From Streptomyces smyrnaeus (lineage in GTDB: Bacteria > Actinomycetota > Actinomycetes > Streptomycetales > Streptomycetaceae), in assembly GCF_017676345.1 (NCBI RefSeq), contig NZ_JAFFZM010000016.1, positions 124,001 to 188,000 of the forward strand: a stretch of DNA of 64,000 bases, in the 5' to 3' direction. The position numbers and the translations under genes were made by a program. The notes below the pieces were generated by a model. The model was not told the origin of the DNA. It saw nothing but the letters and a program-made list of their open reading frames with translations, and made no database searches. Below are positions 1 through 8,780 of this stretch, in pieces. Every line of letters begins with the position of its first letter. Position 1 is the first letter of the stretch.

Positions 1-1
1 T

Positions 2-1189
2 TTCGGCCCGGACAACCTTCCGTACGGCCTCTTCAGCACCCCGGACCAGCCCGGCCACCGCCGGCTCGGTGTCCGGTTCGGCGACGACGTGCTCGACCTG
101 GGCGCGGCCGCCGCCGCGTTCGGCTCCCCCCACGCCGACGTGCTGCGAGCGCCCTCGCTCAGTCCCCTGCTGGCCGCCGGCCGGCCGGTCTGGCAGGAGG
201 TGCGCAGCGAGCTGCGCGACTGGCTGACCGACGACACGCACCGCGCGACCACGGCGCGCCATCTGCTGCCACTGTCCGACCTGCGGCTCCACCTCCCCTT
301 CGAGGTCGCCGACTACGTCGACTTCTACGCCAGCGAGCACCACGCCACCAACGTCGGCCGGATCTTCCGCCCCGACGGGGAAGCCCTCACCCCCAACTGG
401 AAGCATCTGCCTATCGGTTACCACGGGCGCGCGGGAACCGTCGTCGTCTCCGGTACCCCGGTGGTGCGCCCGCAGGGCCAGCGCAAGCCCCCGAACGAGT
501 CGGTGCCCGTCTTCGGCCCCTCCCGGCGGCTGGACATCGAGGCGGAGGTCGGCTTCGTCGTCGGCGCCCCGAGCGAGCTGGGCAGCCCGGTCGGGCTGAC
601 CGGTTTCCGCGACCACGTCTTCGGAGTGACGCTGCTGAACGACTGGTCGGCACGGGATCTCCAGGCGTGGGAGTACGTGCCGCTCGGCCCCTTCCTGGGC
701 AAGTCGTTCGCCACCTCCGTCTCGCCGTGGATCACCCCGCTGGACGCCCTGGACGCCGCCCGGGTGCCGCCCCCGGAGCGGGACTTCCCGCTGCTGCCCT
801 ACCTGGACGACTCGGCGGAGGGGATCGAGCCGGGCGGGTACGACCTGCGGATCACGGTGGAGCTGAACGGGCACGTCATCGCGGAGCCGCCGTTCGCCAC
901 GATGTACTGGACGGCGGCGCAGCAGCTGGCGCACATGACGGTGAACGGTGCTTCGCTGCGTACGGGTGACCTGTACGCGTCCGGCACCGTGAGCGGGCCG
1001 GAGCACAAGCAGCGCGGCTCCCTGCTGGAGCTGACCTGGGGCGGACGCGAACCGCTCGCCCTCCCCGAGGGCGAGCGGGCTTTCCTCGAAGACGGCGACG
1101 AGGTCGTCCTCACCGCCTGGGCGCCGGGCCCTGGCGGGGGCCGGATCGGGCTGGGCGAGGTGCGGGGGCGGGTGGAGCCGAGCGCGTAA
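2..1189 (+). CDS. fahA: Fumarylacetoacetase, 5' end cut by the window edge
   Basis: Last enzyme of tyrosine and homogentisate catabolism; it hydrolyses 4-fumarylacetoacetate to fumarate and acetoacetate in the cytoplasm. The frame is open from base 2 (reading FGPDNLPYGLFS, a typical FAH N-terminus), so the real start lies before the window; a GTG at 89 is internal. The small N-terminal domain is followed by the catalytic FAH fold with the metal-ligand acidic segment RLDIEAEVGFVVG, the LLNDWSARDLQAWEYVPLGP block and GKSFATSVSPW. About 395 residues are visible, near the full family length of about 400 to 420. It stops with TAA at 1187-1189 and is followed by a hairpin. Identification is strong; only the very first residues are missing. 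Confidence 0.95.
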   Translation, partial: FGPDNLPYGLFSTPDQPGHRRLGVRFGDDVLDLGAAAAAFGSPHADVLRAPSLSPLLAAGRPVWQEVRSELRDWLTDDTHRATTARHLLPLSDLRLHLPFEVADYVDFYASEHHATNVGRIFRPDGEALTPNWKHLPIGYHGRAGTVVVSGTPVVRPQGQRKPPNESVPVFGPSRRLDIEAEVGFVVGAPSELGSPVGLTGFRDHVFGVTLLNDWSARDLQAWEYVPLGPFLGKSFATSVSPWITPLDALDAARVPPPERDFPLLPYLDDSAEGIEPGGYDLRITVELNGHVIAEPPFATMYWTAAQQLAHMTVNGASLRTGDLYASGTVSGPEHKQRGSLLELTWGGREPLALPEGERAFLEDGDEVVLTAWAPGPGGGRIGLGEVRGRVEPSA

Positions 1190-1209
1190 GTGAGGGCCGC
1201 GCCGCTGGG

Positions 1210-1244
1210 GCACCCCCTCCCGTTGCTGCCGGGAAAGGGGGTGC
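1210..1244 (+). terminator. Hairpin after fumarylacetoacetase
   Basis: GCACCCCCT (1210-1218) pairs with AGGGGGTGC (1236-1244), with an inner CCCG/CGGG pair. It lies 20 bases after the fahA stop. No long T-run follows, as is usual in Streptomyces. Confidence 0.6.
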
Positions 1245-1339
1245 TCCTGCCCGTCGTCCGCGGGCTGCCGCCCGGCTGTGGCTGGTCGCGCAGTTCCCCG
1301 CGCCCCTGAATTGCACCCCGCAAGCTTGGGCAGTCTGCG

Positions 1340-1390
1340 CCCTGGGGGTACCTCCCTGGGGGCACCGCCCGGCCGGAGGCTGGGGGAGGA
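1340..1390. repeat. GC-rich dispersed palindromic repeat
   Basis: The segment holds GGGGGTACCTCCC followed by GGGGGCACCGCCCGG and GGCTGGGGGAG. This style of CCCCCAG/CTGGGGG element is scattered between genes in many Streptomyces chromosomes. It sits in the gap between convergent fahA and recQ. The assignment as a dispersed repeat rests on memory of similar elements; copy number would need a genome search. Confidence 0.4.
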
Positions 1391-1433
1391 GTCTGGGGGA
1401 GCAGGGTGGGCAAGCGCAGCCCCCGAGAGGGGC

Positions 1434-3323
<1,890 letters not shown>

Positions 3324-3450
3324 GCCCGCCACCTTAGGCGGCGCCGACGACATCGGTGGCCGGACCTGTGGACGGCCCCGCCTCACTTCGCACTCAGCGC
3401 CAACTTGCGCCCGATTCACCCCTGTACGTCCCGTATATCGCCCCTTCCTC

Positions 3451-3485
3451 TGCTAGCTTGACGTGGCCCTGTCGATCGATACAGC
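3451..3485 (+). promoter_or_regulatory. Promoter of first lipoprotein; motif shared with second
   Basis: TTGACG (3458-3463), 16-base spacer, TACAGC (3480-3485). The surrounding TGCTAGcTTGaCGTGgCCCTG at 3451-3471 recurs at 4111-4131 before the paralogous gene as TGCTAGgTTGtCGTGaCCCTG. Confidence 0.5.
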
Positions 3486-3517
3486 GGGGGCCGAGAGAGT
3501 GACGGAGGGGGATGTAC

Positions 3518-4069
3518 GTGCGCACGTCAGCGCGGATTCCGGGGGTGGTCGCCGCGGCGGCGATCGCGCTGCTGGTGGGCGGCTGCGGCAGTGACGACGA
3601 CGGGAACAGCGGTAGCCCGGGCGGGAGCGGCGTCGAGGTTCACGACCCCGGCGACAAGCGGCCCGACCCGGACGACGAGCCCGGCGGCGACGGACCTCCC
3701 GCCGGCGAGGACAGCGGCGGCTCCGGCGGGAGCGGGGGCTCCGTCGATCCGGCCGCGCTGACCGGGTCCTGGACCACGCACCCCATGGTCGAGGGCGACT
3801 CCGTCGTCTTCGACGTCACCGAGGACAAGCGCGTGTCCATGATCATGCCCGCGCGTTGCAAAGGCACGCTGAGCGGCAAGACCTTCGACCTCAGCTGCAC
3901 CGAGGGCAAGAAGGGCTACACCCACGGCGTCGTCAAGAGCGCCTCCGGGAAGAACATGACCGTCTCGTGGAGCAACGGCCGCACGCTGAAGATGCAGCGG
4001 ATGAAGTCGAACCTGCCCGACGCCCCCGAGCCGCCCTCCGACTTCCCCTCCGCCGAGGACCCCTTCTGA
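3518..4069 (+). CDS. Putative secreted lipoprotein, first of a tandem pair
   Basis: Function not recognised. The N-terminus is a lipoprotein signal: arginine-containing n-region, hydrophobic AAAAIALLVGG and a lipobox ending GGC, after which the protein would be lipid-anchored outside the membrane. A disordered Gly/Asp/Pro linker of about 55 residues precedes a small domain of about 110 residues with two cysteines (PARCKGTL, DLSCTEGKK), perhaps a disulfide. I choose GTG 3518 because the paralog at 4171 starts at the same GTGCGCACGTCAGCG; ATG 3512 sits only three bases after the GGAGG. It is about 40 percent alike by eye to the next gene, so a tandem duplication. Unrelated to flanking recQ. Confidence 0.75.
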   Translation: MRTSARIPGVVAAAAIALLVGGCGSDDDGNSGSPGGSGVEVHDPGDKRPDPDDEPGGDGPPAGEDSGGSGGSGGSVDPAALTGSWTTHPMVEGDSVVFDVTEDKRVSMIMPARCKGTLSGKTFDLSCTEGKKGYTHGVVKSASGKNMTVSWSNGRTLKMQRMKSNLPDAPEPPSDFPSAEDPF

Positions 4070-4110
4070 CCGTCCCGCCATCGGGCCGGGACCGGCCCGC
4101 AACACTCCCC

Positions 4111-4131
4111 TGCTAGGTTGTCGTGACCCTG
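4111..4131 (+). promoter_or_regulatory. Duplicated promoter motif before second lipoprotein
   Basis: TGCTAGgTTGtCGTGaCCCTG matches the motif at 3451-3471 in 18 of 21 positions and lies 60 bases before the GTG start, against 67 bases for the first copy. The promoter was evidently duplicated with the gene. Confidence 0.45.
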
Positions 4132-4170
4132 CGGAAATCATCACCAGGGCACGACGATCGAGGAGGGGAA

Positions 4171-4737
4171 GTGCGCACGTCAGCGCGGATGACGGGGGCA
4201 ATGGCCGCGGCGGCGGCGATCGCGCTCCTGGTGAGCGGCTGCGGCAGCAGCGACGACGGCAAGGACGACGGCAAGAAGGACAAGAAGGCCGAGGCGGAGC
4301 AGGACAAGTCCGCCGAGCCCACCCCGACTCCCAGCGAGCGGCCCGCCGGCAAGGCGGAGCTGCCCGGCGTATGGTCGACGCAGGCGGACGGCGGAAAGCT
4401 GACACTGACCGTCGTCGGCGACGCCGCTTCTCTGCTGCGGGAGAAGAAGATGTGCAACGGCCGGGTCATGGACTCGGGCAGCGACAAGTCGCTCGTGCTC
4501 AAGTGCCCCGGCGGCACCGGTGAGGACCGCACCAACGGCACGGTCGAGAAGGTGACGGCCAAGTCGTTGCAGGTCTCCTGGAACGGCGGCGCGACCGACA
4601 CCTACACCAAGGTGGCCAAGGCCCCGGCGAAGCTGCCCACGGACCCCGGCGACCTGGGAGAGGTGCCCGACCTCCCGGACAAGCTGAAGAAGATCACCGA
4701 GGAGCCCGGCAAGGTCCGGGAGTACCCCGGCAACTGA
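4171..4737 (+). CDS. Putative secreted lipoprotein, second of a tandem pair
   Basis: Paralog of the preceding gene; function unknown. Signal peptide with AAAAAIALLVSGC lipobox, a Lys/Asp/Glu-rich linker (KDDGKKDKKAEAEQDK), then a domain that keeps the two cysteines (KKMCNGRV, LKCPGGTG) and the W-S-x-N/G-G-x-T motif of its neighbour, and a Pro/Asp-rich tail. GTG 4171 follows GGAGGGGAA at ideal spacing, and its first five codons match those of the first copy. The linkers have diverged strongly (Gly/Asp in one, Lys/Glu in the other) while the C-terminal domains stay alike, as expected if that domain carries the function. Confidence 0.75.
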   Translation: MRTSARMTGAMAAAAAIALLVSGCGSSDDGKDDGKKDKKAEAEQDKSAEPTPTPSERPAGKAELPGVWSTQADGGKLTLTVVGDAASLLREKKMCNGRVMDSGSDKSLVLKCPGGTGEDRTNGTVEKVTAKSLQVSWNGGATDTYTKVAKAPAKLPTDPGDLGEVPDLPDKLKKITEEPGKVREYPGN

Positions 4738-4739
4738 GC

Positions 4740-4772
4740 CCCGGGGCGTGACGCATCGCGCCGCGCCCCGGG
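4740..4772 (+). terminator. Hairpin after lipoprotein pair
   Basis: CCCGGGGCG (4740-4748) pairs with CGCCCCGGG (4764-4772) directly after the stop codon at 4737. Confidence 0.55.
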
Positions 4773-4800
4773 CCTGCCGGGTTCACGCGGCGGGAGCCCC

Positions 4801-4828
4801 GGGCCCGCGGACGCCGCGCCGCGGGCCC
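4801..4828. terminator. Hairpin between convergent lipoprotein and cupin genes
   Basis: GGGCCCGCGG (4801-4810) and CCGCGGGCCC (4819-4828), a perfect 10-bp stem with an 8-base loop, six bases beyond the cupin stop. It probably ends cupin transcription, and may act in both directions. Confidence 0.6.
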
Positions 4829-4834
4829 GCCTCT

Positions 4835-5218
4835 TCAGGGGTCGCGCGGCGAGAGCAGATGCACCGACTCCTGTTCGCGGGGGTCGGTGCGCGCCACCAC
4901 GACGGTGACGGGCTCCTCGCCGGTGACCGGCATGTGCGGCATGTTCGCGGGGACGTAGACCATGTCACCCGGGTGGAGGGTGTCGCGGTTCGAGAGGTCC
5001 TCCCCGTGCCAGATCTCGTGCGCCCCGCTGACCACGTATATGGCCGACTCGTGTCCCGCGTGCAGATGGGGCTCGCCCCGGGAGTTCGCCGGGATGTGCA
5101 GGACGTGCAGGCACAGCCCCTTGGCACCCACCGACTCGGCCGAGACCCCCTCGGTGAAGATCCCGCCTTGCTTCCCCTCGTAACCGCCGTTCTCACGGCG
5201 GAGAATCACACAACCCAT
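4835..5218 (-). CDS. Small cupin-domain protein
   Basis: Single cupin barrel of 127 residues. Motif 1 is visible as GEPHLHAGHESAIYVVSG (His-x-His and Glu metal ligands) and motif 2 as PGDMVYVPANMPHMPVTG (third His). Such proteins bind a metal and act as small isomerases, oxygenases or sensors; no substrate can be inferred. ATG 5218 is preceded by AGGAATTCAAGGC. The gene stands alone between the lipoproteins (convergent) and the 3' end of the nuo operon. Not part of complex I as far as is known. Confidence 0.8.
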   Translation of the reverse strand: MGCVILRRENGGYEGKQGGIFTEGVSAESVGAKGLCLHVLHIPANSRGEPHLHAGHESAIYVVSGAHEIWHGEDLSNRDTLHPGDMVYVPANMPHMPVTGEEPVTVVVARTDPREQESVHLLSPRDP

Positions 5219-5269
5219 GCCTTGAATTCCTACCGTTTCAGCGCACTTGTTGTCACCGGTACCTCACAA

Positions 5270-5309
5270 GAGGCCGCCAGAGGCCCGGTCGTGGGTCTCT
5301 GGCGGCCTC
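5270..5309 (-). terminator. Strong hairpin at the end of the nuo operon
   Basis: GAGGCCGCCAGAG (5270-5282) pairs perfectly with CTCTGGCGGCCTC (5297-5309), and the 14-base loop can add GCCC/GGGT pairs. It lies 77 bases after the nuoN stop and upstream of the cupin gene, so it fits termination of the 14-gene transcript before it reads into the cupin. Confidence 0.7.
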
Positions 5310-5385
5310 CCGATGAGCATTGCGACCGACATCTACGACGCGGAACGGCGGGCCGGCCGGGGCCGTTGCATGGTCACCGTCTTCG

Positions 5386-7074
5386 TCACCGTACGAACAC
5401 CCCCGCTTGCCCTGCCAGATCCAGGAAGTACTGCGGCGCCACACCGAGCACGACCGTGACCACCACGCCGAGCGCGATGGCCGAGGTCGTCATGACGCTC
5501 GGCACGGCCACACTCGGCCCGTCGGCCTGCGGCTCGCTGAAGAACATCAGGACGATGACCCGCAGATAGAAGAAGGCCGCGATGGCCGAGGCGATCACGC
5601 CGACCACGACCAGCGCACCCGCTCCGCCCTCGGCCGCCGCCTTGAACACCGCGAACTTCCCCGCGAAACCGGACGTTAGAGGGATACCCGCGAATGCCAG
5701 CAAGAAGACAGCGAACACGGCAGCCAGTAGCGGCGAACGCCGCCCCAGCCCCGCCCACTTGGACAGATGCGTCGCCTCGCCCCCCGCGTCCCGCACCAGT
5801 GTGACCACCGCGAAGGCACCCAGCGTCACGAACGAGTAGGCGCCCAGATAGAACAGCACCGAGGAGATGCCGTCCTCGGAGGTGGCGATGACACCCGCCA
5901 GCAGGAAGCCCGCGTGCGCGATGGAGGAGTAGGCCAGCAGCCGCTTGATGTCCGTCTGGGTGATGGCCACCACGGCGCCCCCGAGCATCGTCAGGATCGC
6001 CACTCCCCACATCACCGGGCGCCAGTCCCAGCGCAGCCCCGGCAGCACCACGTACAGCAGCCGCAGCAGCGCGCCGAAGGCCGCCACCTTGGTGGCCGCC
6101 GCCATGAAGCCGGTGACCGGCGTGGGCGCGCCCTGGTACACGTCCGGGGTCCACATGTGGAAGGGGACGGCGCCGACCTTGAACAGCAGCCCCATCACCA
6201 CCAGCGCGCCGCCGATCAGCAGCAGCGCGTCGTTGCCCGTCGTGTCGGCCAGCACCGGGTCGCTGGTGGCGTCGGCACCGGAGACGACGCGGGCGATGGC
6301 CGAGTAGTTGACGGTCCCGGCGTAGCCGTACAGCAGCGCGGTGCCGAACAGCAGGAACGCCGAGGAGAACGCGCCCAGCAGGAAGTACTTGACCGCCGCC
6401 TCCTGGGACAGCAGCCGCCTGCGCCGGGCCAGCGCGCACAGCAGATACAGCGGAAGGGAGAAGACCTCCAGCGCGATGAAGAGGGTCAGCAGATCGTTGG
6501 CGGCCGGGAAGAGCAGCATGCCGCCGACCGCGAACATCAGCAGCGGGAACACTTCGGTGGTCGTCCAACCCGCCTTGACGGCCTGCTGCTCGCCCTCACC
6601 GCCGGGCACCGCGGCCGGCTGCGCGGCGAAGGAGTCCACCCGGCTGCCGTTCGCGGCCGGCTCCAGCCTGCGCTCGGCGAAGGTGAAGGCGCCCACGATG
6701 CCCACCAGCAGCAGGGTGCCCTGCAGGAAGAGCGTCGGCCCGTCGATGGCGAGCGCGCCCATCCCGGCGATCTGCGCCTTGGTGGTGCCCACTCCGCTCG
6801 CCGCCAGGCCGATGACGGCGGCGAACGCGGCGGCCAGCCCCGCCAGTGTGACGAACAGCTGGGCGCTGTAGCGGACCTTGCGCGGTGCGAAGGCGTCGAT
6901 GAGGACGCCGAGCGCGGCGGCACCGAGGACGATCAACACCGGGGACAGCTTGCCGTACTCGATGCTGGGGGCCTGGAGCTTGTCGCCCGCCTCGGCCGCG
7001 ACTGTCCACAGGCTGGGGATACCGGATGCTCCCGGCCCGCCTCCCGTCGACGCCACGTCTGTCATACCGGTCAC
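5386..7074 (-). CDS. nuoN: NADH-quinone oxidoreductase subunit N
   Basis: Antiporter-like membrane subunit of complex I that takes part in proton translocation. 562 residues with about 14 hydrophobic segments; the proton-translocation family core is seen around LTLFIALEVFSLPLYLLCAL (conserved Glu), KVGAVPFHMWTPDVYQGAPTP and KRLLAYSSIAHAGFLLAG. GTG 7074 overlaps the nuoM stop as GTGA and follows GGAGGTGA at ideal spacing, preferred over ATG 7065. A hydrophilic insert rich in Gly, Ala and Glu (about residues 145-170) interrupts the usual loop, as in other streptomycete copies. Last gene of the operon. Confidence 0.97.
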   Translation of the reverse strand: MTGMTDVASTGGGPGASGIPSLWTVAAEAGDKLQAPSIEYGKLSPVLIVLGAAALGVLIDAFAPRKVRYSAQLFVTLAGLAAAFAAVIGLAASGVGTTKAQIAGMGALAIDGPTLFLQGTLLLVGIVGAFTFAERRLEPAANGSRVDSFAAQPAAVPGGEGEQQAVKAGWTTTEVFPLLMFAVGGMLLFPAANDLLTLFIALEVFSLPLYLLCALARRRRLLSQEAAVKYFLLGAFSSAFLLFGTALLYGYAGTVNYSAIARVVSGADATSDPVLADTTGNDALLLIGGALVVMGLLFKVGAVPFHMWTPDVYQGAPTPVTGFMAAATKVAAFGALLRLLYVVLPGLRWDWRPVMWGVAILTMLGGAVVAITQTDIKRLLAYSSIAHAGFLLAGVIATSEDGISSVLFYLGAYSFVTLGAFAVVTLVRDAGGEATHLSKWAGLGRRSPLLAAVFAVFLLAFAGIPLTSGFAGKFAVFKAAAEGGAGALVVVGVIASAIAAFFYLRVIVLMFFSEPQADGPSVAVPSVMTTSAIALGVVVTVVLGVAPQYFLDLAGQAGVFVR

Positions 7075-8777
7075 TCGTGGTCACCTCCGCCGTGTCCAGC
7101 CGGCTTGTAGTCGAACCACGCCGAGGGATCAGCGTGGTCGGCGACGGGATGCTGCGGCTTGGGGTCCTTCTTCTGTACATCCGAGAGGGTGTGCTCCACC
7201 GCGGGGTTCACGATCTCGCTGAGCGGCTTGGGGAAGACGCCGAGGAGGACCAGCAGCGCGACCAGCGGCGCCACCACGGCCAGCTCCCGCACCTTCAGGT
7301 CGGGCATCCGCTCGATCTCCGGCTTGCGCACCGGGCCCGTCATCGTGCGCTGGTAGAGCACCAGCACATACAGCGCGGCGAGGATGATGCCCGCGGTGGC
7401 GATGATCCCGACCACCGGATAGCGGCTGTAGGTGCCCACCAGCACCAGGAACTCGCTGACGAACGGGGCGAGTCCGGGCAGCGAGAGCGTCGCCAGGCCG
7501 CCTACCAGGAAGGTGCCCGCCAGCACCGGGGCGACCTTCTGCACTCCCCCGTAGTCGGCGATCAGGCGCGAGCCGCGGCGGGAGATGAGGAAGCCGGCGA
7601 CCAGCATCAAAGCGGCGGTCGAGATGCCGTGGAAGACCATGTAGAGCGTCGCGCCGCCCTGGCCCTGGCTGGTCATCGCGAAGATGCCCAGGATGATGAA
7701 GCCGAAGTGCGAGATGGAGGCGTACGCCACCAGCCGCTTGATGTCCCGCTGGCCGACCGCGAGCAGCGCCCCGTACAACACGCTCACCAGCGCCAGGCCG
7801 AGCACCACGGGAGTGGCCCACTCGCTGGCGTTCGGGAACAGGCCCAGGCAGAAGCGGAGCATCGCGAAGGTGCCGACCTTGTCGACGACCGCCGTGATGA
7901 GCACCGCGATCGGTGCCGTCGCCTCCCCCATCGCGTTGGGCAGCCAGGTGTGCAGCGGCCACAGCGGAGCCTTGATGGCGAAGGCGACGAAGAAGCCGAG
8001 GAACAGCAGCCGCTCGGTGCTGGTCGACATGGTCAGCTCACCGTCGGCCCGCGCCCTGAGCAGCTCGGGCAGCGAGAAGGTCCCCTCGCCCAGGCTGTCC
8101 GAGCTGACGACGAACAGCCCGATGACGGCCGCCAGCATGATCAGCCCGCCGGCCAGGTTGTAGAGCAGGAACTTCACCGCGGCGTACGACCGCTGCTTGG
8201 CGCCCTCCTCCTCACCGGCCGCGTGCGCCCGGTCTCCGAAGCCGCCGATGAGGAAGTACATCGGGATGAGCATGGCCTCGAAGAAGATGTAGAAGAGGAA
8301 GACGTCGGTGGCGGCGAAGGAGACCAGCACCATCGCCTCGACGGCGAGGATCAGCGCGAAGAACCCCTGGGTGGGCCGCCAGCGGCTGGTGTCCACGGCG
8401 GCGGAGCCGCGGACATTGGGGTCTCCCCTGCTCGAAGAGCTTGGGGAAGGGTCGGGGTCGGCGTCGTGCCAGCCGGCGCCGATGACGAACGGGATCAGCA
8501 GCGCCGTCAACGCCATCAGCGCCGCGCCGATCCCGTCGACGCCCAACTCGTAGCGGACCCCGAAGTCGGAGATCCAGGCGTGCGATTCGGTCAGCTGGTA
8601 GCGGGCGCCGTCCGGGTCGAAGCGGACCAGCACCACGGCGGCCAGCACCAGCGTGGCCAGCGAGAACACCAGCGCCAGCCACTTGGCGGCGGTGCGCTTG
8701 GCCGCCGGGACGGCGGCAGTGGCAACGGCCCCGACGGCGGGCAGCGCTGCCGTGACCGTCAGCAAGGGAAATGACAT
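7071..8777 (-). CDS. nuoM: NADH-quinone oxidoreductase subunit M
   Basis: Proton-pumping antiporter-like subunit of complex I, 568 residues. Conserved helices include FLFYIFFEAMLIPMYFLIGG (key Glu), FAIKAPLWPLHTWLPNAMG (key Lys) and KRLVAYASISHFGFIILG. A Ser/Asp/Pro-rich stretch, DPDPSPSSSSRGDP, near residue 110 looks like a translated palindromic repeat inserted in frame (see 8424-8447). The acidic and His-rich C-terminus extends past the membrane part. ATG 8777 lies three bases after the nuoL stop. The stop overlaps the nuoN start, so translation is probably coupled. Confidence 0.97.
   Translation of the reverse strand: MSFPLLTVTAALPAVGAVATAAVPAAKRTAAKWLALVFSLATLVLAAVVLVRFDPDGARYQLTESHAWISDFGVRYELGVDGIGAALMALTALLIPFVIGAGWHDADPDPSPSSSSRGDPNVRGSAAVDTSRWRPTQGFFALILAVEAMVLVSFAATDVFLFYIFFEAMLIPMYFLIGGFGDRAHAAGEEEGAKQRSYAAVKFLLYNLAGGLIMLAAVIGLFVVSSDSLGEGTFSLPELLRARADGELTMSTSTERLLFLGFFVAFAIKAPLWPLHTWLPNAMGEATAPIAVLITAVVDKVGTFAMLRFCLGLFPNASEWATPVVLGLALVSVLYGALLAVGQRDIKRLVAYASISHFGFIILGIFAMTSQGQGGATLYMVFHGISTAALMLVAGFLISRRGSRLIADYGGVQKVAPVLAGTFLVGGLATLSLPGLAPFVSEFLVLVGTYSRYPVVGIIATAGIILAALYVLVLYQRTMTGPVRKPEIERMPDLKVRELAVVAPLVALLVLLGVFPKPLSEIVNPAVEHTLSDVQKKDPKPQHPVADHADPSAWFDYKPAGHGGGDHE
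8424..8447. repeat. Palindromic repeat element inside nuoM
   Basis: Outer arms TCCCC and GGGGA with inner arms GCTC and GAGC around GAA. On the coding strand it reads as Pro-Ser-Pro-Ser-Ser-Ser-Ser-Arg-Gly. The sequence CCCCAAGCTCTTCGAGCAGGGG is, from memory, a dispersed intergenic repeat in Streptomyces; here it lies in frame within a loop of an essential-type membrane subunit. Confidence 0.55.
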
Positions 8778-8780
8778 AAC

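Noticed and set aside
5253..5459. Small frames between the cupin gene and nuoN
   Set aside because: They cover the nuo terminator hairpin and the nuoN 3' end; no ribosome site or domain.
5767..7110. Long plus-strand frames opposite nuoN, with similar ones opposite nuoM, nuoL, nuoG and nuoF
   Set aside because: His/Gln/Arg/Gly-rich translations that mirror membrane-protein codons; every nuo subunit is clear on the other strand.
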